A stretch of DNA of 5,733 bases, from positions 1 through 5,733 of the forward strand of contig JAWLDB010000172.1 of NCBI GenBank assembly GCA_041686915.1, in the 5' to 3' direction. Below, in pieces: positions 1 through 5,682 of this stretch. A model generated the notes under the pieces. It did no database searches and had not been told where the DNA came from. It saw only the letters and a program-made list of their open reading frames with translations. Source of the stretch: JAWLDB01 sp041686915 (GTDB taxonomy: Bacteria; Bacillota; UBA994; UBA5500). Position 1 is the stretch's first letter, and every line of letters begins with the position of its first letter. Both the position numbers and the translations under genes were made by a program.

Positions 1-57
1 AGACAGCAGTTCTATAATACACCAATACGTACTCGCGGTGACCGCTGGAATGAAAGA

Positions 58-79
58 AGCAGCCAACTATTTGGCTGCT
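58..79 (-). terminator. Factor-independent terminator of the M24 gene
   Basis: GCAGCCAA (59-66) pairs perfectly with TTGGCTGC (71-78) around the 4-base loop CTAT, and A58/T79 adds a ninth pair. Read on the minus strand, the hairpin begins 19 bases after the M24 stop codon and is followed by a T-rich, interrupted tail (TTCTTTCATT). Position, stem and tail fit an intrinsic terminator. The tail is not a clean U-run, so termination may be incomplete. Confidence 0.75.
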
Positions 80-97
80 CCATTATTGCACTACCGT

Positions 98-1498
98 CTA
101 TTTGACAGAGAAGATGCGTGTGGTGTCCAGCATAAAGGGGTGGTAGATGGCCTGGCAATTGGAGACAGGCAGCACATCCTCGTGCAGGTTAATACCTATA
201 ACGTTCCGCATAAACTCTTTCCTCTGCATTATCCGCCCATAGACTTCAGGGTACTCCTTATGCAGCTGCTCCCGCAGTGCGCCATCGGCCAGAATTACCC
301 CGTCTTCCATGATTGCCTGTCGGAAGGGCTGCTGACTGGAGGCAATCACGTCGCACTGCAGGTAAGCGCCAGAGGGCAGCTCATAGGGTGAGTCCTTAAA
401 GAAGGGAGTGTTCGGCCATTCGTCTGTGCTGATATTGTGGCCGGGGTTAAGGTAGATGCCAAACTTCTCTTGGTCACCCAAACGTTCCATCACACCCGCA
501 TACATTTCACGGCATTTGACTCCAACCCTCAGCGCTTCATACCACTCCACCAAGGCAGCGAAATACGGCTTGTAGAACCCTTCTATAGCATCAGCCTGCT
601 CCGCCGGCAAGTCCGCTTCGTCCTTGACGGCTATGCCGGAGCGAGCCACTAGGCTACCCCTCGTGCCATAAGCTACAGTCATGGCGTCGCCTTCCTTTAG
701 GGGGTGCTGCGAAGGGCTGCGCAGGCCAGTCTTGACGTGTTCAACTGAAAAGTTGACCATGGGAAACACAGCGGTTGGCGTAGCATCCAGCTCAGCCAGG
801 CGAGACACCTCGAGCTCGGTACGTCCCGTTTTAAGGCTTTTCAGCATGTTGATGATGAAACGCGATGTCTTAGTCGCCATATACTCAAAATGTGCAATGT
901 CTGTGGCAGTACGCAAGATCACCCTGAGGCCTGCTGTGGGATCCGTCATGATCTTCGTAACGTTGGCAACCCTGCTGGCTTCCGCAACCTCATAAAGCTC
1001 TTCCATGATATAGGCAGGGATATCAAAGCGATAGGATGCTCGTTCGATATGTACATCTTCAAAGTACTTAAACCCAATCACTCCAATACTGCTCTGCCGG
1101 TCAATGCCACAATCACTGAAAATCTGCGTGAGCGGGACCAATCGCTCACGTGGCTGCCCCTGCAGGCTGAAGTTCTGATACAGTACTCGGCTGAGTTCCA
1201 ACGGACTGATGAACGAGTGGGCCCAACCCTCATTCCCCAGGACCAGAGTAGGCAGCCCATCAACGGGCACTACCAACAAGGCCTGCTCGAAACGGGGTTC
1301 AAAACCAATCAGAAAATCCATGTTGGCAAAGTGTTCTCGATCGGCGTAGACGATTACGTGTGAAAGGTTATGTGCTGACATTCTTCCGCGTAACAGGTTC
1401 ATTCGTTCCTGATAGTGGCTCGCTGAAAAGCCAACCATGGTTGGCTCGACATACTCCATAATCTGCGGTCCTGCGGTGATGATCATGACCTCGCGCAT
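98..1498 (-). CDS. M24 (aminopeptidase P / creatinase-fold) family protein with degenerate metal site
   Basis: This 466-residue protein has no signal peptide or membrane segment, so it is probably cytoplasmic. Residues about 25-170 look like the creatinase N-terminal domain (SASHYQERMNLLRGRM, then a V-I-V-Y-A-D strand). Residues about 200-405 look like the M24 'pita-bread' domain, starting TATDIAHFEYMATKTSR. A C-terminal tail follows, containing LPVSNCQAIYHPFML, as in some Xaa-Pro peptidase relatives. Family members use Asp, Asp, His, Glu and Glu to hold two metals. Here the first Asp site reads AYG (276-278) and the second lies in VARSGIAV with no Asp. His354 (GHNIS) is kept, the first Glu seems to be Asp383, and Glu398 (MEDG) is kept. 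Loss of both Asp ligands argues against a normal dinuclear peptidase; a creatinase-like or non-catalytic role is possible. The ATG at 1498 is chosen for its AAGGGGGA ribosome binding site; Met21 lacks one. The gene is followed by its own terminator and lies downstream of, but separated from, the S9 hydrolase gene. Confidence 0.85.
   Translation of the reverse strand: MREVMIITAGPQIMEYVEPTMVGFSASHYQERMNLLRGRMSAHNLSHVIVYADREHFANMDFLIGFEPRFEQALLVVPVDGLPTLVLGNEGWAHSFISPLELSRVLYQNFSLQGQPRERLVPLTQIFSDCGIDRQSSIGVIGFKYFEDVHIERASYRFDIPAYIMEELYEVAEASRVANVTKIMTDPTAGLRVILRTATDIAHFEYMATKTSRFIINMLKSLKTGRTELEVSRLAELDATPTAVFPMVNFSVEHVKTGLRSPSQHPLKEGDAMTVAYGTRGSLVARSGIAVKDEADLPAEQADAIEGFYKPYFAALVEWYEALRVGVKCREMYAGVMERLGDQEKFGIYLNPGHNISTDEWPNTPFFKDSPYELPSGAYLQCDVIASSQQPFRQAIMEDGVILADGALREQLHKEYPEVYGRIMQRKEFMRNVIGINLHEDVLPVSNCQAIYHPFMLDTTRIFSVK
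1429..1446. repeat. 18-bp perfect palindrome in the start of the M24 gene
   Basis: AGCCAACCATGGTTGGCT reads identically on both strands. It covers about codons 18-23 of the M24 gene, around Met21. It could be a protein-binding site or a hairpin in the early mRNA, or a chance result of the codons used. The arms AGCCAA/TTGGCT also occur in the terminator at the other end of the same gene (61-76). Confidence 0.5.
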
Positions 1499-1731
1499 CG
1501 GTGCATCCCCCTTGCAGTCTTCTTCTAGTCTAAGTTCGCGTTTCTTAAGCCAAGTCCTGCGGGCTACTTTAGACGAGGCTGCTGGGTGTATTGCTTTTCC
1601 TGTCCGGCTATTTCCGAGAACAAGCCAGGTTCAGGTCGGGTCGACAGCTGTGAGAGAGCAGAACCGCCCGGAACTTTCTGATTGATCAGTTGTGGTAACG
1701 CCAAGAGGAAGGGTTATATAAGAAACGAACA
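1499..1731 (-). other. Leader/promoter region of the M24 gene, no gene seen
   Basis: About 230 bases lie between the S9 terminator and the M24 start. I find no convincing coding frame, no tRNA or recognised riboswitch core, and no strong paired -35/-10 elements. The only clear -10-like string is TATATAA at 1715-1721, in the tail of the S9 terminator, with no good -35 partner. Because a terminator precedes it, the M24 gene probably has its own promoter here, leaving room for a leader of up to about 200 bases. A small palindrome, CTGAT-TG-ATCAG (1679-1690), is the only notable symmetry. Confidence 0.4.
1506..1513 (-). promoter_or_regulatory. Ribosome binding site of the M24 gene
   Basis: On the minus strand AAGGGGGA ends 7 bases before the ATG at 1498-1496. 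It is purine-rich and well spaced but lacks the canonical AGGAGG core. It supports this start over the in-frame ATG codons at residues 5 and 21, which have no properly spaced site. Confidence 0.65.
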
Positions 1732-1752
1732 GAGCCTCCGGCTAGGAGGCTC
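1732..1752 (-). terminator. Factor-independent terminator of the S9 hydrolase gene
   Basis: GAGCCTCC (1732-1739) and GGAGGCTC (1745-1752) form a perfect 8-bp GC-rich stem with a 5-base loop. It begins 10 bases beyond the S9 stop codon on the minus strand and is followed by TGTTCGTTTCTTATATAA, a T-rich tail. It separates the S9 gene from the M24 gene downstream, so the two are probably not one simple operon. Confidence 0.8.
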
Positions 1753-1762
1753 AGACAGTTTA

Positions 1763-2740
1763 CTAGTCTAATAACACATTCGGTGGTGACAGGTGCCGAG
1801 CCAGGAAATGATAAATCTCAAGTCGCGACTCCCTGGCTGCTCTGGTGTCGATGCGGTTAAACACATGGCCACCGGGTGCGTTCTCATATATACGCCACTC
1901 AAACTCTTTGCCGGCAGCCTGCAATGACTTGATTAGATGTTCGACCTCGAGCACGTTCACATCTTCATCGTTGGTGGTTGTATGGATGAGCAACGGGGTT
2001 TGCAGCTTCTCAGCGTGCCAGGCGGGTGAACGCCGGCGATACTCCCATGGGTCTTGGGCAGCAGTCTTGCCGATATGGTAATCAGCGGAGAAGAGTTCCT
2101 GGTAGTGGGGACCCTTGTAGCCCATCCGCGCGACCAAATCGCTCACTGGCACGCCGGCATAGGCTACCTGGTAGTCTTTCGGGTGGAAAAAGGTGTTGAA
2201 AAGAGAGATTAGGCCGCCGTGGCTCCAACCGATAATGCCTACCCGCTCCGGGTCTACTAGCTTCATGTTCTCCACGGCCCAGTTGCGGGCAGCATATACA
2301 TCCTCTACTTCCAGTCCACCGTAGTCAATCATTTGCCAGAACTGCGAGCCATAGCCCGTACTGCCGCGATAGTCAGGAGAAATGACGATGTAACCCTGTC
2401 GAACCAACTCCGTGATAATATTGGCCGAACCACTGGCAAAGTTGCTATGCACTCCACCATGCACATAGACCAGCAGGGGATAACGCCCTCCTGGCTTAAC
2501 ACCCAAGGGAGTAAAGGTATAAGCCTTAAACTTGATTGGGTTGCCCTTATCCTGATCAGACTGGGCCTTGGTGTTCCCGGGTGGCGACCCGATAAGAGTA
2601 ACTTCGCCAACCGTAGCATAGTCTTGCATCTTTTGGTACCAGAGCATGTTGTCAACGGCCTTTGCCAGATCTTCCACAGCAAACATAGTGCTGGCATGCA
2701 GTGCCTTCATCTGCTCTTCCAGGCGTTTAATGTCTTCCAA
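1763..2740 (-). CDS. S9 prolyl-oligopeptidase-type serine hydrolase, propeller-less
   Basis: This 325-residue alpha/beta hydrolase is expected to cleave short peptides (prolyl oligopeptidase/acylaminoacyl peptidase family) or related esters in the cytoplasm; no signal peptide is seen. The catalytic domain begins near residue 68. It has the oxyanion-hole HGG at 94-96, the family strand SPDYRGSTGYG (121-131) and the nucleophile elbow GWSHGG with Ser173. The likely acid is Asp258, in NDEDV; this loop is one residue longer than the usual HGxxDxxV spacing. His292, in PGGHVF, completes the triad. The beta-propeller of full-length S9 enzymes is absent. Instead residues 1-45 form a mostly helical, charged cap (EDIKRLEEQMKALH). 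This looks like a natural short subfamily rather than a truncation, because the start has a strong ribosome binding site. The start codon is TTG. The gene is divergent from the ion-transporter gene and has its own terminator. The exact substrate cannot be read from the sequence. Confidence 0.92.
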   Translation of the reverse strand: MEDIKRLEEQMKALHASTMFAVEDLAKAVDNMLWYQKMQDYATVGEVTLIGSPPGNTKAQSDQDKGNPIKFKAYTFTPLGVKPGGRYPLLVYVHGGVHSNFASGSANIITELVRQGYIVISPDYRGSTGYGSQFWQMIDYGGLEVEDVYAARNWAVENMKLVDPERVGIIGWSHGGLISLFNTFFHPKDYQVAYAGVPVSDLVARMGYKGPHYQELFSADYHIGKTAAQDPWEYRRRSPAWHAEKLQTPLLIHTTTNDEDVNVLEVEHLIKSLQAAGKEFEWRIYENAPGGHVFNRIDTRAARESRLEIYHFLARHLSPPNVLLD

Positions 2741-2749
2741 CCGCTCTCG

Positions 2750-2755
2750 CCTCCT
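2750..2755 (-). promoter_or_regulatory. Ribosome binding site fixing a TTG start for the S9 gene
   Basis: A perfect AGGAGG on the minus strand lies 9 bases upstream of the TTG at 2740-2738. No nearby in-frame ATG has a comparable site (the next Met is residue 11), so initiation at TTG is well supported. Confidence 0.85.
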
Positions 2756-2804
2756 AATTTGCCGCCCTCTTTGCAGGGTGCATAAGCAATGCCCCTCAGT
2801 GCTA

Positions 2805-2810
2805 AATATA
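2805..2810 (-). promoter_or_regulatory. Possible -10 element for the S9 gene
   Basis: TATATT on the minus strand would put transcription start near 2798 and give a leader of just under 60 bases. The region 15-18 bases upstream has no good TTGACA match (best GTGAAG, at a short spacing). This is a weak call that rests on the -10 alone. Confidence 0.25.
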
Positions 2811-2820
2811 CGCAGCAGTC

Positions 2821-2850
2821 TTGAGCTTCACCTCAGATATTGCCTAAATT
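2821..2850 (+). promoter_or_regulatory. Possible sigma-A-type promoter of the ion-transporter gene
   Basis: TTGAGC (2821-2826) and TAAATT (2845-2850) each match 4 of 6 consensus bases, with an 18-base spacer. Transcription would start near 2857, about 90 bases ahead of the ATG at 2946. The match is modest. Confidence 0.3.
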
Positions 2851-2858
2851 CTGTTGAT

Positions 2859-2872
2859 AGTTAGGAACCTAG
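2859..2872. promoter_or_regulatory. Small inverted repeat, possible operator
   Basis: GTTAGG-AA-CCTAGC is a 14-base inverted repeat with one G/T discrepancy. It sits right at the predicted start of transcription for the ion-transporter gene, a common place for repressor binding. It is short enough to occur by chance, and no regulator gene is in the window. Confidence 0.25.
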
Positions 2873-2932
2873 CGGATACGTTGGTTTAGCCGGGTTCATG
2901 TTTTCTACGGCGAGTGGAACAACTAAACAGGT

Positions 2933-2939
2933 GAGGTGG
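2933..2939 (+). promoter_or_regulatory. Ribosome binding site of the ion-transporter gene
   Basis: GAGGTGG ends 6 bases before the ATG at 2946. The in-frame upstream ATG at 2898 has no ribosome binding site and would add a non-membrane, non-family extension of 16 residues, so 2946 is preferred. Confidence 0.75.
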
Positions 2940-2945
2940 TTATAC

Positions 2946-4211
2946 ATGAGCAATCCGCAGCTGATTGCCGGGGTAGTCTTTGCTCTTGCATACATTCTGG
3001 TGATTTCCAGGGTAATCCGCCCTGTGCTTGTGGTACTGTTGGCAGGCATAGCACTCGTGTTCACACAGACCATAACCCTGGAACAGGCTCTCCAGTCCAT
3101 TAACCTGAACGTCCTCGGCATCGTCTGGGGTACGATGGTATTGGCTGAACTGTTTATTGCTTCGCACGCCACGGACTACCTGGCAGGCCAGATAGTCTCA
3201 CGCATGCGCACGGTAGGCTTGGCGCTTGTGGCCGTAAGTGCGTTTGCGGGCTTCGTCTCCGCTTTCGTCGACAACGTGGCTACAGTGCTGATCATCGCCC
3301 CAGTGGCCTTTGACATCGCTCACAGGTTAAAGGTTTCGCCTGCCCCATTCCTGATCGGAGTGGCCATATCATCAAACCTGCAAGGGACGGCTACAATGAT
3401 TGGCGATTCTACCAGTATTATTCTAGCTACTACAGCTGACATGAGCTTTCTCGAGTTCTTCTGGCTGAACGGGCGCCCGAGTGTCTTTTTCGCTGTAGAG
3501 ATAGCCGCGGTCGCAGCGACCTTTTTGCTCTACCTGCTTTTTCGCAATATGCAGCAGCGCATCGAGTTTGAAAACCAGGTAAAGGTGCTGACATGGACCC
3601 CTACGTGGCTTTTGGCTGCCTTGATTACCTCTTTGGCCTCATCCTCTTTCATCCCCGGAAAGCCTGTGTACGCTGTAGGACTGATCACCGTCTCCTTTGG
3701 CGTACTAGGCATACTTTGGAACGCTACCTTTGATAAGCTGCCTTTCAAACTGCGCAACCTGGACTGGGAGACGCTGCTATTCCTCACCGGCATTTTTGTG
3801 CTGGTTGGCAGCCTGTCCGCAACAGGCATAGTTGAACGCCTGGCGGCGGCGATAACTGCTGCTACGGGCGGCAGCACGCTAACCGCCTTCCTGGTCTTGG
3901 TATGGCTTTCGGTGATCGTCTCAGCTTTTGTAGATAATATCCCCTACACAATTGCCATGCTGCCAGTAGCGCAACAGGTGGCAGCTTCCTTGGGAGTATC
4001 ACCATTTCTCTTGATGTTTGGGCTCCTGATTGGTACTTCACTAGGTGGGAATGTCACTCCCATCGGTGCTTCTGCCAACGTGGTGGCAGTAGGCATGCTG
4101 CGCAAACATGGAATTAATGTATCGTTTGCTGACTTCGCTAAAATTGGGTTACCCTTTACCCTAGTCGCTGTAATCACGGCATCGATTTTCGTCTGGCTGT
4201 TCTGGTCGTAA
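2946..4211 (+). CDS. ArsB/NhaD/SLC13-superfamily ion transporter
   Basis: This 421-residue, strongly hydrophobic membrane protein has about 11-12 predicted helices in two halves joined by a polar loop (about 200-218). The halves carry matching signatures typical of the ion-transporter superfamily (ArsB arsenite pumps, NhaD Na+/H+ antiporters, CitM/SLC13 anion carriers). The first pair is SAFVDNVATVLIIAPV (105-120) and SAFVDNIPYTIAMLPV (326-341). The second is GTATMIGDSTSII (147-159) and GNVTPIGASANVV (368-380). These re-entrant loops and following helices line the substrate site in known members. The length is normal for the family. The substrate cannot be assigned: Na+/H+, arsenite and small anions are all possible, and no ars genes are nearby. 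The gene is divergent from the S9 hydrolase. The MFS gene follows 178 bp downstream with no clear terminator between, so co-transcription is possible. The start at 2946 is chosen over 2898 by its ribosome binding site. Confidence 0.88.
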   Translation: MSNPQLIAGVVFALAYILVISRVIRPVLVVLLAGIALVFTQTITLEQALQSINLNVLGIVWGTMVLAELFIASHATDYLAGQIVSRMRTVGLALVAVSAFAGFVSAFVDNVATVLIIAPVAFDIAHRLKVSPAPFLIGVAISSNLQGTATMIGDSTSIILATTADMSFLEFFWLNGRPSVFFAVEIAAVAATFLLYLLFRNMQQRIEFENQVKVLTWTPTWLLAALITSLASSSFIPGKPVYAVGLITVSFGVLGILWNATFDKLPFKLRNLDWETLLFLTGIFVLVGSLSATGIVERLAAAITAATGGSTLTAFLVLVWLSVIVSAFVDNIPYTIAMLPVAQQVAASLGVSPFLLMFGLLIGTSLGGNVTPIGASANVVAVGMLRKHGINVSFADFAKIGLPFTLVAVITASIFVWLFWS

Positions 4212-4315
4212 GATTAGGAGCCATTCTTTACATTGCACCAAGATAACTAACGACGTATCATGTTTACAAACGGTCTAGGATGTGATGTACGCATGACGCT
4301 GCTCTACTGTAACTG

Positions 4316-4382
4316 CACCCGCGGTCTCTTGAACTGACCACGGGTGTCGATAAGGTGCCCGTGGATGAATTTCTGCGGGAGG
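4316..4382 (+). promoter_or_regulatory. Putative switchable leader structure ahead of the MFS gene
   Basis: Three mutually exclusive pairings can be drawn. Hairpin A pairs 4316-4326 (CACCCGCGGTC) with 4336-4346 (GACCACGGGTG): 11 pairs with one C/A mismatch and a 9-base loop. Hairpin B pairs 4338-4348 with 4354-4364: CCACGGG/CCCGTGG plus three G-U pairs and one C-G pair, loop GATAA. Pairing C joins 4318-4324 (CCCGCGG) to 4373-4379 (CTGCGGG) and overlaps the ribosome binding site. Forming B frees the left arm of A to cover the ribosome binding site; forming A keeps it open. There is no U-run, so control would act on translation rather than termination. It matches no riboswitch class I recognise. 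The function is inferred from pairing only. Confidence 0.4.
4377..4382 (+). promoter_or_regulatory. Ribosome binding site of the MFS gene
   Basis: GGGAGG ends 7 bases before the ATG at 4390. A TTG two codons earlier (4384) is only one base from this site and so cannot be the start. Confidence 0.8.
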
Positions 4383-4389
4383 TTTGCAT

Positions 4390-5613
4390 ATGTCAAACGC
4401 AATAGAAGCATATAGGGATGTTCTACGGATCAAGAACGTCAGAGTATATACCCTGGTGACATTCTTGTCCTCATTGGCCTTCTACTCGGTAGTCAGTACG
4501 TTGTTTTACCAAAGCCGGGGGCTCACCTATACCGGGATGTTTCTGATGGAAGGTGTGCTATCAGCGGCCATCTTTCTGCTGGAAATACCCTCAGGGGTGT
4601 TGGCTGACAGAGTCGGCCGGCGCAAACTGGTGATTGCAGCTACAGCGTGTGCCGCTATTAGCAGCATTGTCGCTGCTCTTAGCCATAGCCTGTGGCTATT
4701 TCTCCTGGAATCGGCAGTTGCAGGTATAGGAATCGCCTGCCTATCTGGCGCAGATGAAGCGTTGATCTACACTAGTCTGGAAAAAGAGGGACTAAGCCAA
4801 GCGGCCGATACTGCTTTTGCTTTGTTTGGTAGCGCCAGCAAGGCGGCCCTGGCCATCAGCCTGGTATTCGGGGGATGGCTGGCAGAGTACTCTTTGAGTC
4901 TACCGGTTTACCTGTCCTGCATACCCTTGGTGCTTGCGTCCGGCTTGGCCTTCTTGTTGGAGGAAGACCCATCTGTAAGAGCTGCTGAAGGCGCACCGAC
5001 GGTGCGATGGTGGATGCATCTTAGTCTTTTACGCCAGATGCCTTTGCTGGCTGCACTAAGAGTCTTCTCCTCATTGGCCTTCATAGCCGGGCTGAGCATG
5101 CACTATCTGAATCAGCCGTTGTTTCTAAGCTTGGGTATACCGTTGCGCCACTTCGGAGCGATCATGCTACTGGCTAACCTAGTATCTGTTGGTGCTTCAT
5201 TATTCGCTCCGGCTATAGCTCGCAAGCTGGGACAGCCACTAGCGGTGGCATTACCCCTCATGATCTCAGGGCTGGCATTCTTAATGCTCCCCCAGTTACG
5301 GTCGCCGGTGATTGGAGTCGGGGCCATCCTGGCCATCCTGACCATGGATGCCCTGCGCATGCCGATCTACCGCACGTTCGTCAATGATCAACTACAGGGG
5401 CGTAACCGCGCTACCAGTCTATCAGTCTTGGGTTTTCTGGGTAGCTTGGTAAGTATGCTAGTTAAGCCATCAGTCGGAATGGTTGCTGATCTCAACTTCT
5501 CTTTAGCACTCATCGCAATCGGGGCTATGCTGCTGCTCACTGCGATAGTACATTTGAGCTTGATGGGGCACATCAACCGACGTTCCCCGGGTTATGGGCA
5601 GTCGGCTGTATAA
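4390..5613 (+). CDS. Major facilitator superfamily (MFS) transporter
   Basis: This 407-residue inner-membrane protein has about 12 hydrophobic helices: roughly 21-40, 50-71, 80-98, 100-121, 141-163 and 170-190, then 219-240, 255-275, 283-300, 305-324, 342-365 and 371-393. A polar central loop lies at 191-215. The MFS signature between helices 2 and 3 is clear: GVLADRVGRRK (69-79). SGADEALIYTSL (119-130), near helix 4, and LNQPLFLSLGIP (240-251), after helix 7, resemble a bacterial group usually annotated as drug or metabolite efflux permeases. The proton-driven export role is inferred from the family; the substrate is unknown. The length is normal and the gene is intact. The ATG at 4390 is set by GGGAGG 7 bases upstream. 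The gene lies downstream of the ion transporter, perhaps on the same transcript, with a candidate switchable leader in between. It ends at a bidirectional terminator. Confidence 0.92.
   Translation: MSNAIEAYRDVLRIKNVRVYTLVTFLSSLAFYSVVSTLFYQSRGLTYTGMFLMEGVLSAAIFLLEIPSGVLADRVGRRKLVIAATACAAISSIVAALSHSLWLFLLESAVAGIGIACLSGADEALIYTSLEKEGLSQAADTAFALFGSASKAALAISLVFGGWLAEYSLSLPVYLSCIPLVLASGLAFLLEEDPSVRAAEGAPTVRWWMHLSLLRQMPLLAALRVFSSLAFIAGLSMHYLNQPLFLSLGIPLRHFGAIMLLANLVSVGASLFAPAIARKLGQPLAVALPLMISGLAFLMLPQLRSPVIGVGAILAILTMDALRMPIYRTFVNDQLQGRNRATSLSVLGFLGSLVSMLVKPSVGMVADLNFSLALIAIGAMLLLTAIVHLSLMGHINRRSPGYGQSAV
4463..4482 (+). repeat. First copy of a 20-base repeat within the MFS gene
   Basis: Bases 4463-4482 and 5063-5082 match at 19 of 20 positions, differing only at 4467/5067. 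They lie exactly 600 bases apart and in the same frame, encoding SSLAF at residues 27-31 (helix 1) and 227-231 (helix 7). These are the equivalent helices of the two MFS halves. Confidence 0.7.
5063..5082 (+). repeat. Second copy of the 20-base repeat within the MFS gene
   Basis: This is the partner of 4463-4482, at the start of helix 7. Protein similarity between the halves is otherwise low by eye, so near-identity at DNA level is unexpected for such an ancient duplication. Confidence 0.7.
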
Positions 5614-5638
5614 TTGCAGTCTTCTTCAAAACTATTGA

Positions 5639-5682
5639 TTATAAAAACAGAGCCGACGCGTGCGTCGGCTCTGTTTTTATAA
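5639..5682. terminator. Long bidirectional terminator between convergent genes
   Basis: ATAAAAACAGAGCCGACGC (5641-5659) is the exact reverse complement of 5662-5680, and T-T/A-A extend each arm to 21 bases. The stem core GAGCCGACG has an effective tetraloop of CGTG. An A-run leads in and a T-run (TTTTT) follows, so it works as an intrinsic terminator for either strand. It stops the MFS transcript 25 bases past its stop codon and also the gene arriving from the right. Confidence 0.9.

Noticed and set aside
13..18. Perfect TATAAT on the plus strand near the left edge, followed by the palindrome GCGGT-G-ACCGC (35-45)
   Set aside because: Any -35 element would lie outside the window, and the plus-strand frame downstream (38-391) runs mostly antisense to the M24 gene and has no family features. 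It cannot be supported as a promoter here.
1476..1491. Near-palindrome around ATGATCAT in the first codons of the M24 gene
   Set aside because: Only the central 8 bases are a perfect palindrome with partial flanking symmetry. It is explained by Met-Ile-Ile codons and is too short to stand out.
1499..1731. Possible T-box-like leader before the M24 gene (minus-strand CCGGGCGGTTC)
   Set aside because: The string resembles only part of the T-box antiterminator consensus, and no specifier stem or terminator follows. No riboswitch call is justified.
2329..2785. Open frames on both strands overlapping the 5' part of the S9 gene (2329-2697 minus, 2333-2785 plus)
   Set aside because: They overlap a gene with clear family motifs, show no recognisable domains, and have no supporting ribosome binding sites. 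They are coding shadows.
2898..2945. Longer start for the ion transporter at the upstream ATG 2898
   Set aside because: No ribosome binding site precedes it, and the added 16 residues do not resemble family N-termini. GAGGTGG sits correctly ahead of 2946.
4338..4364. Hairpin B read as a terminator for the ion-transporter gene
   Set aside because: The stem ends in several G-U pairs and is followed by ATGAATTTCTGCG rather than a U-run, so intrinsic termination is unlikely.
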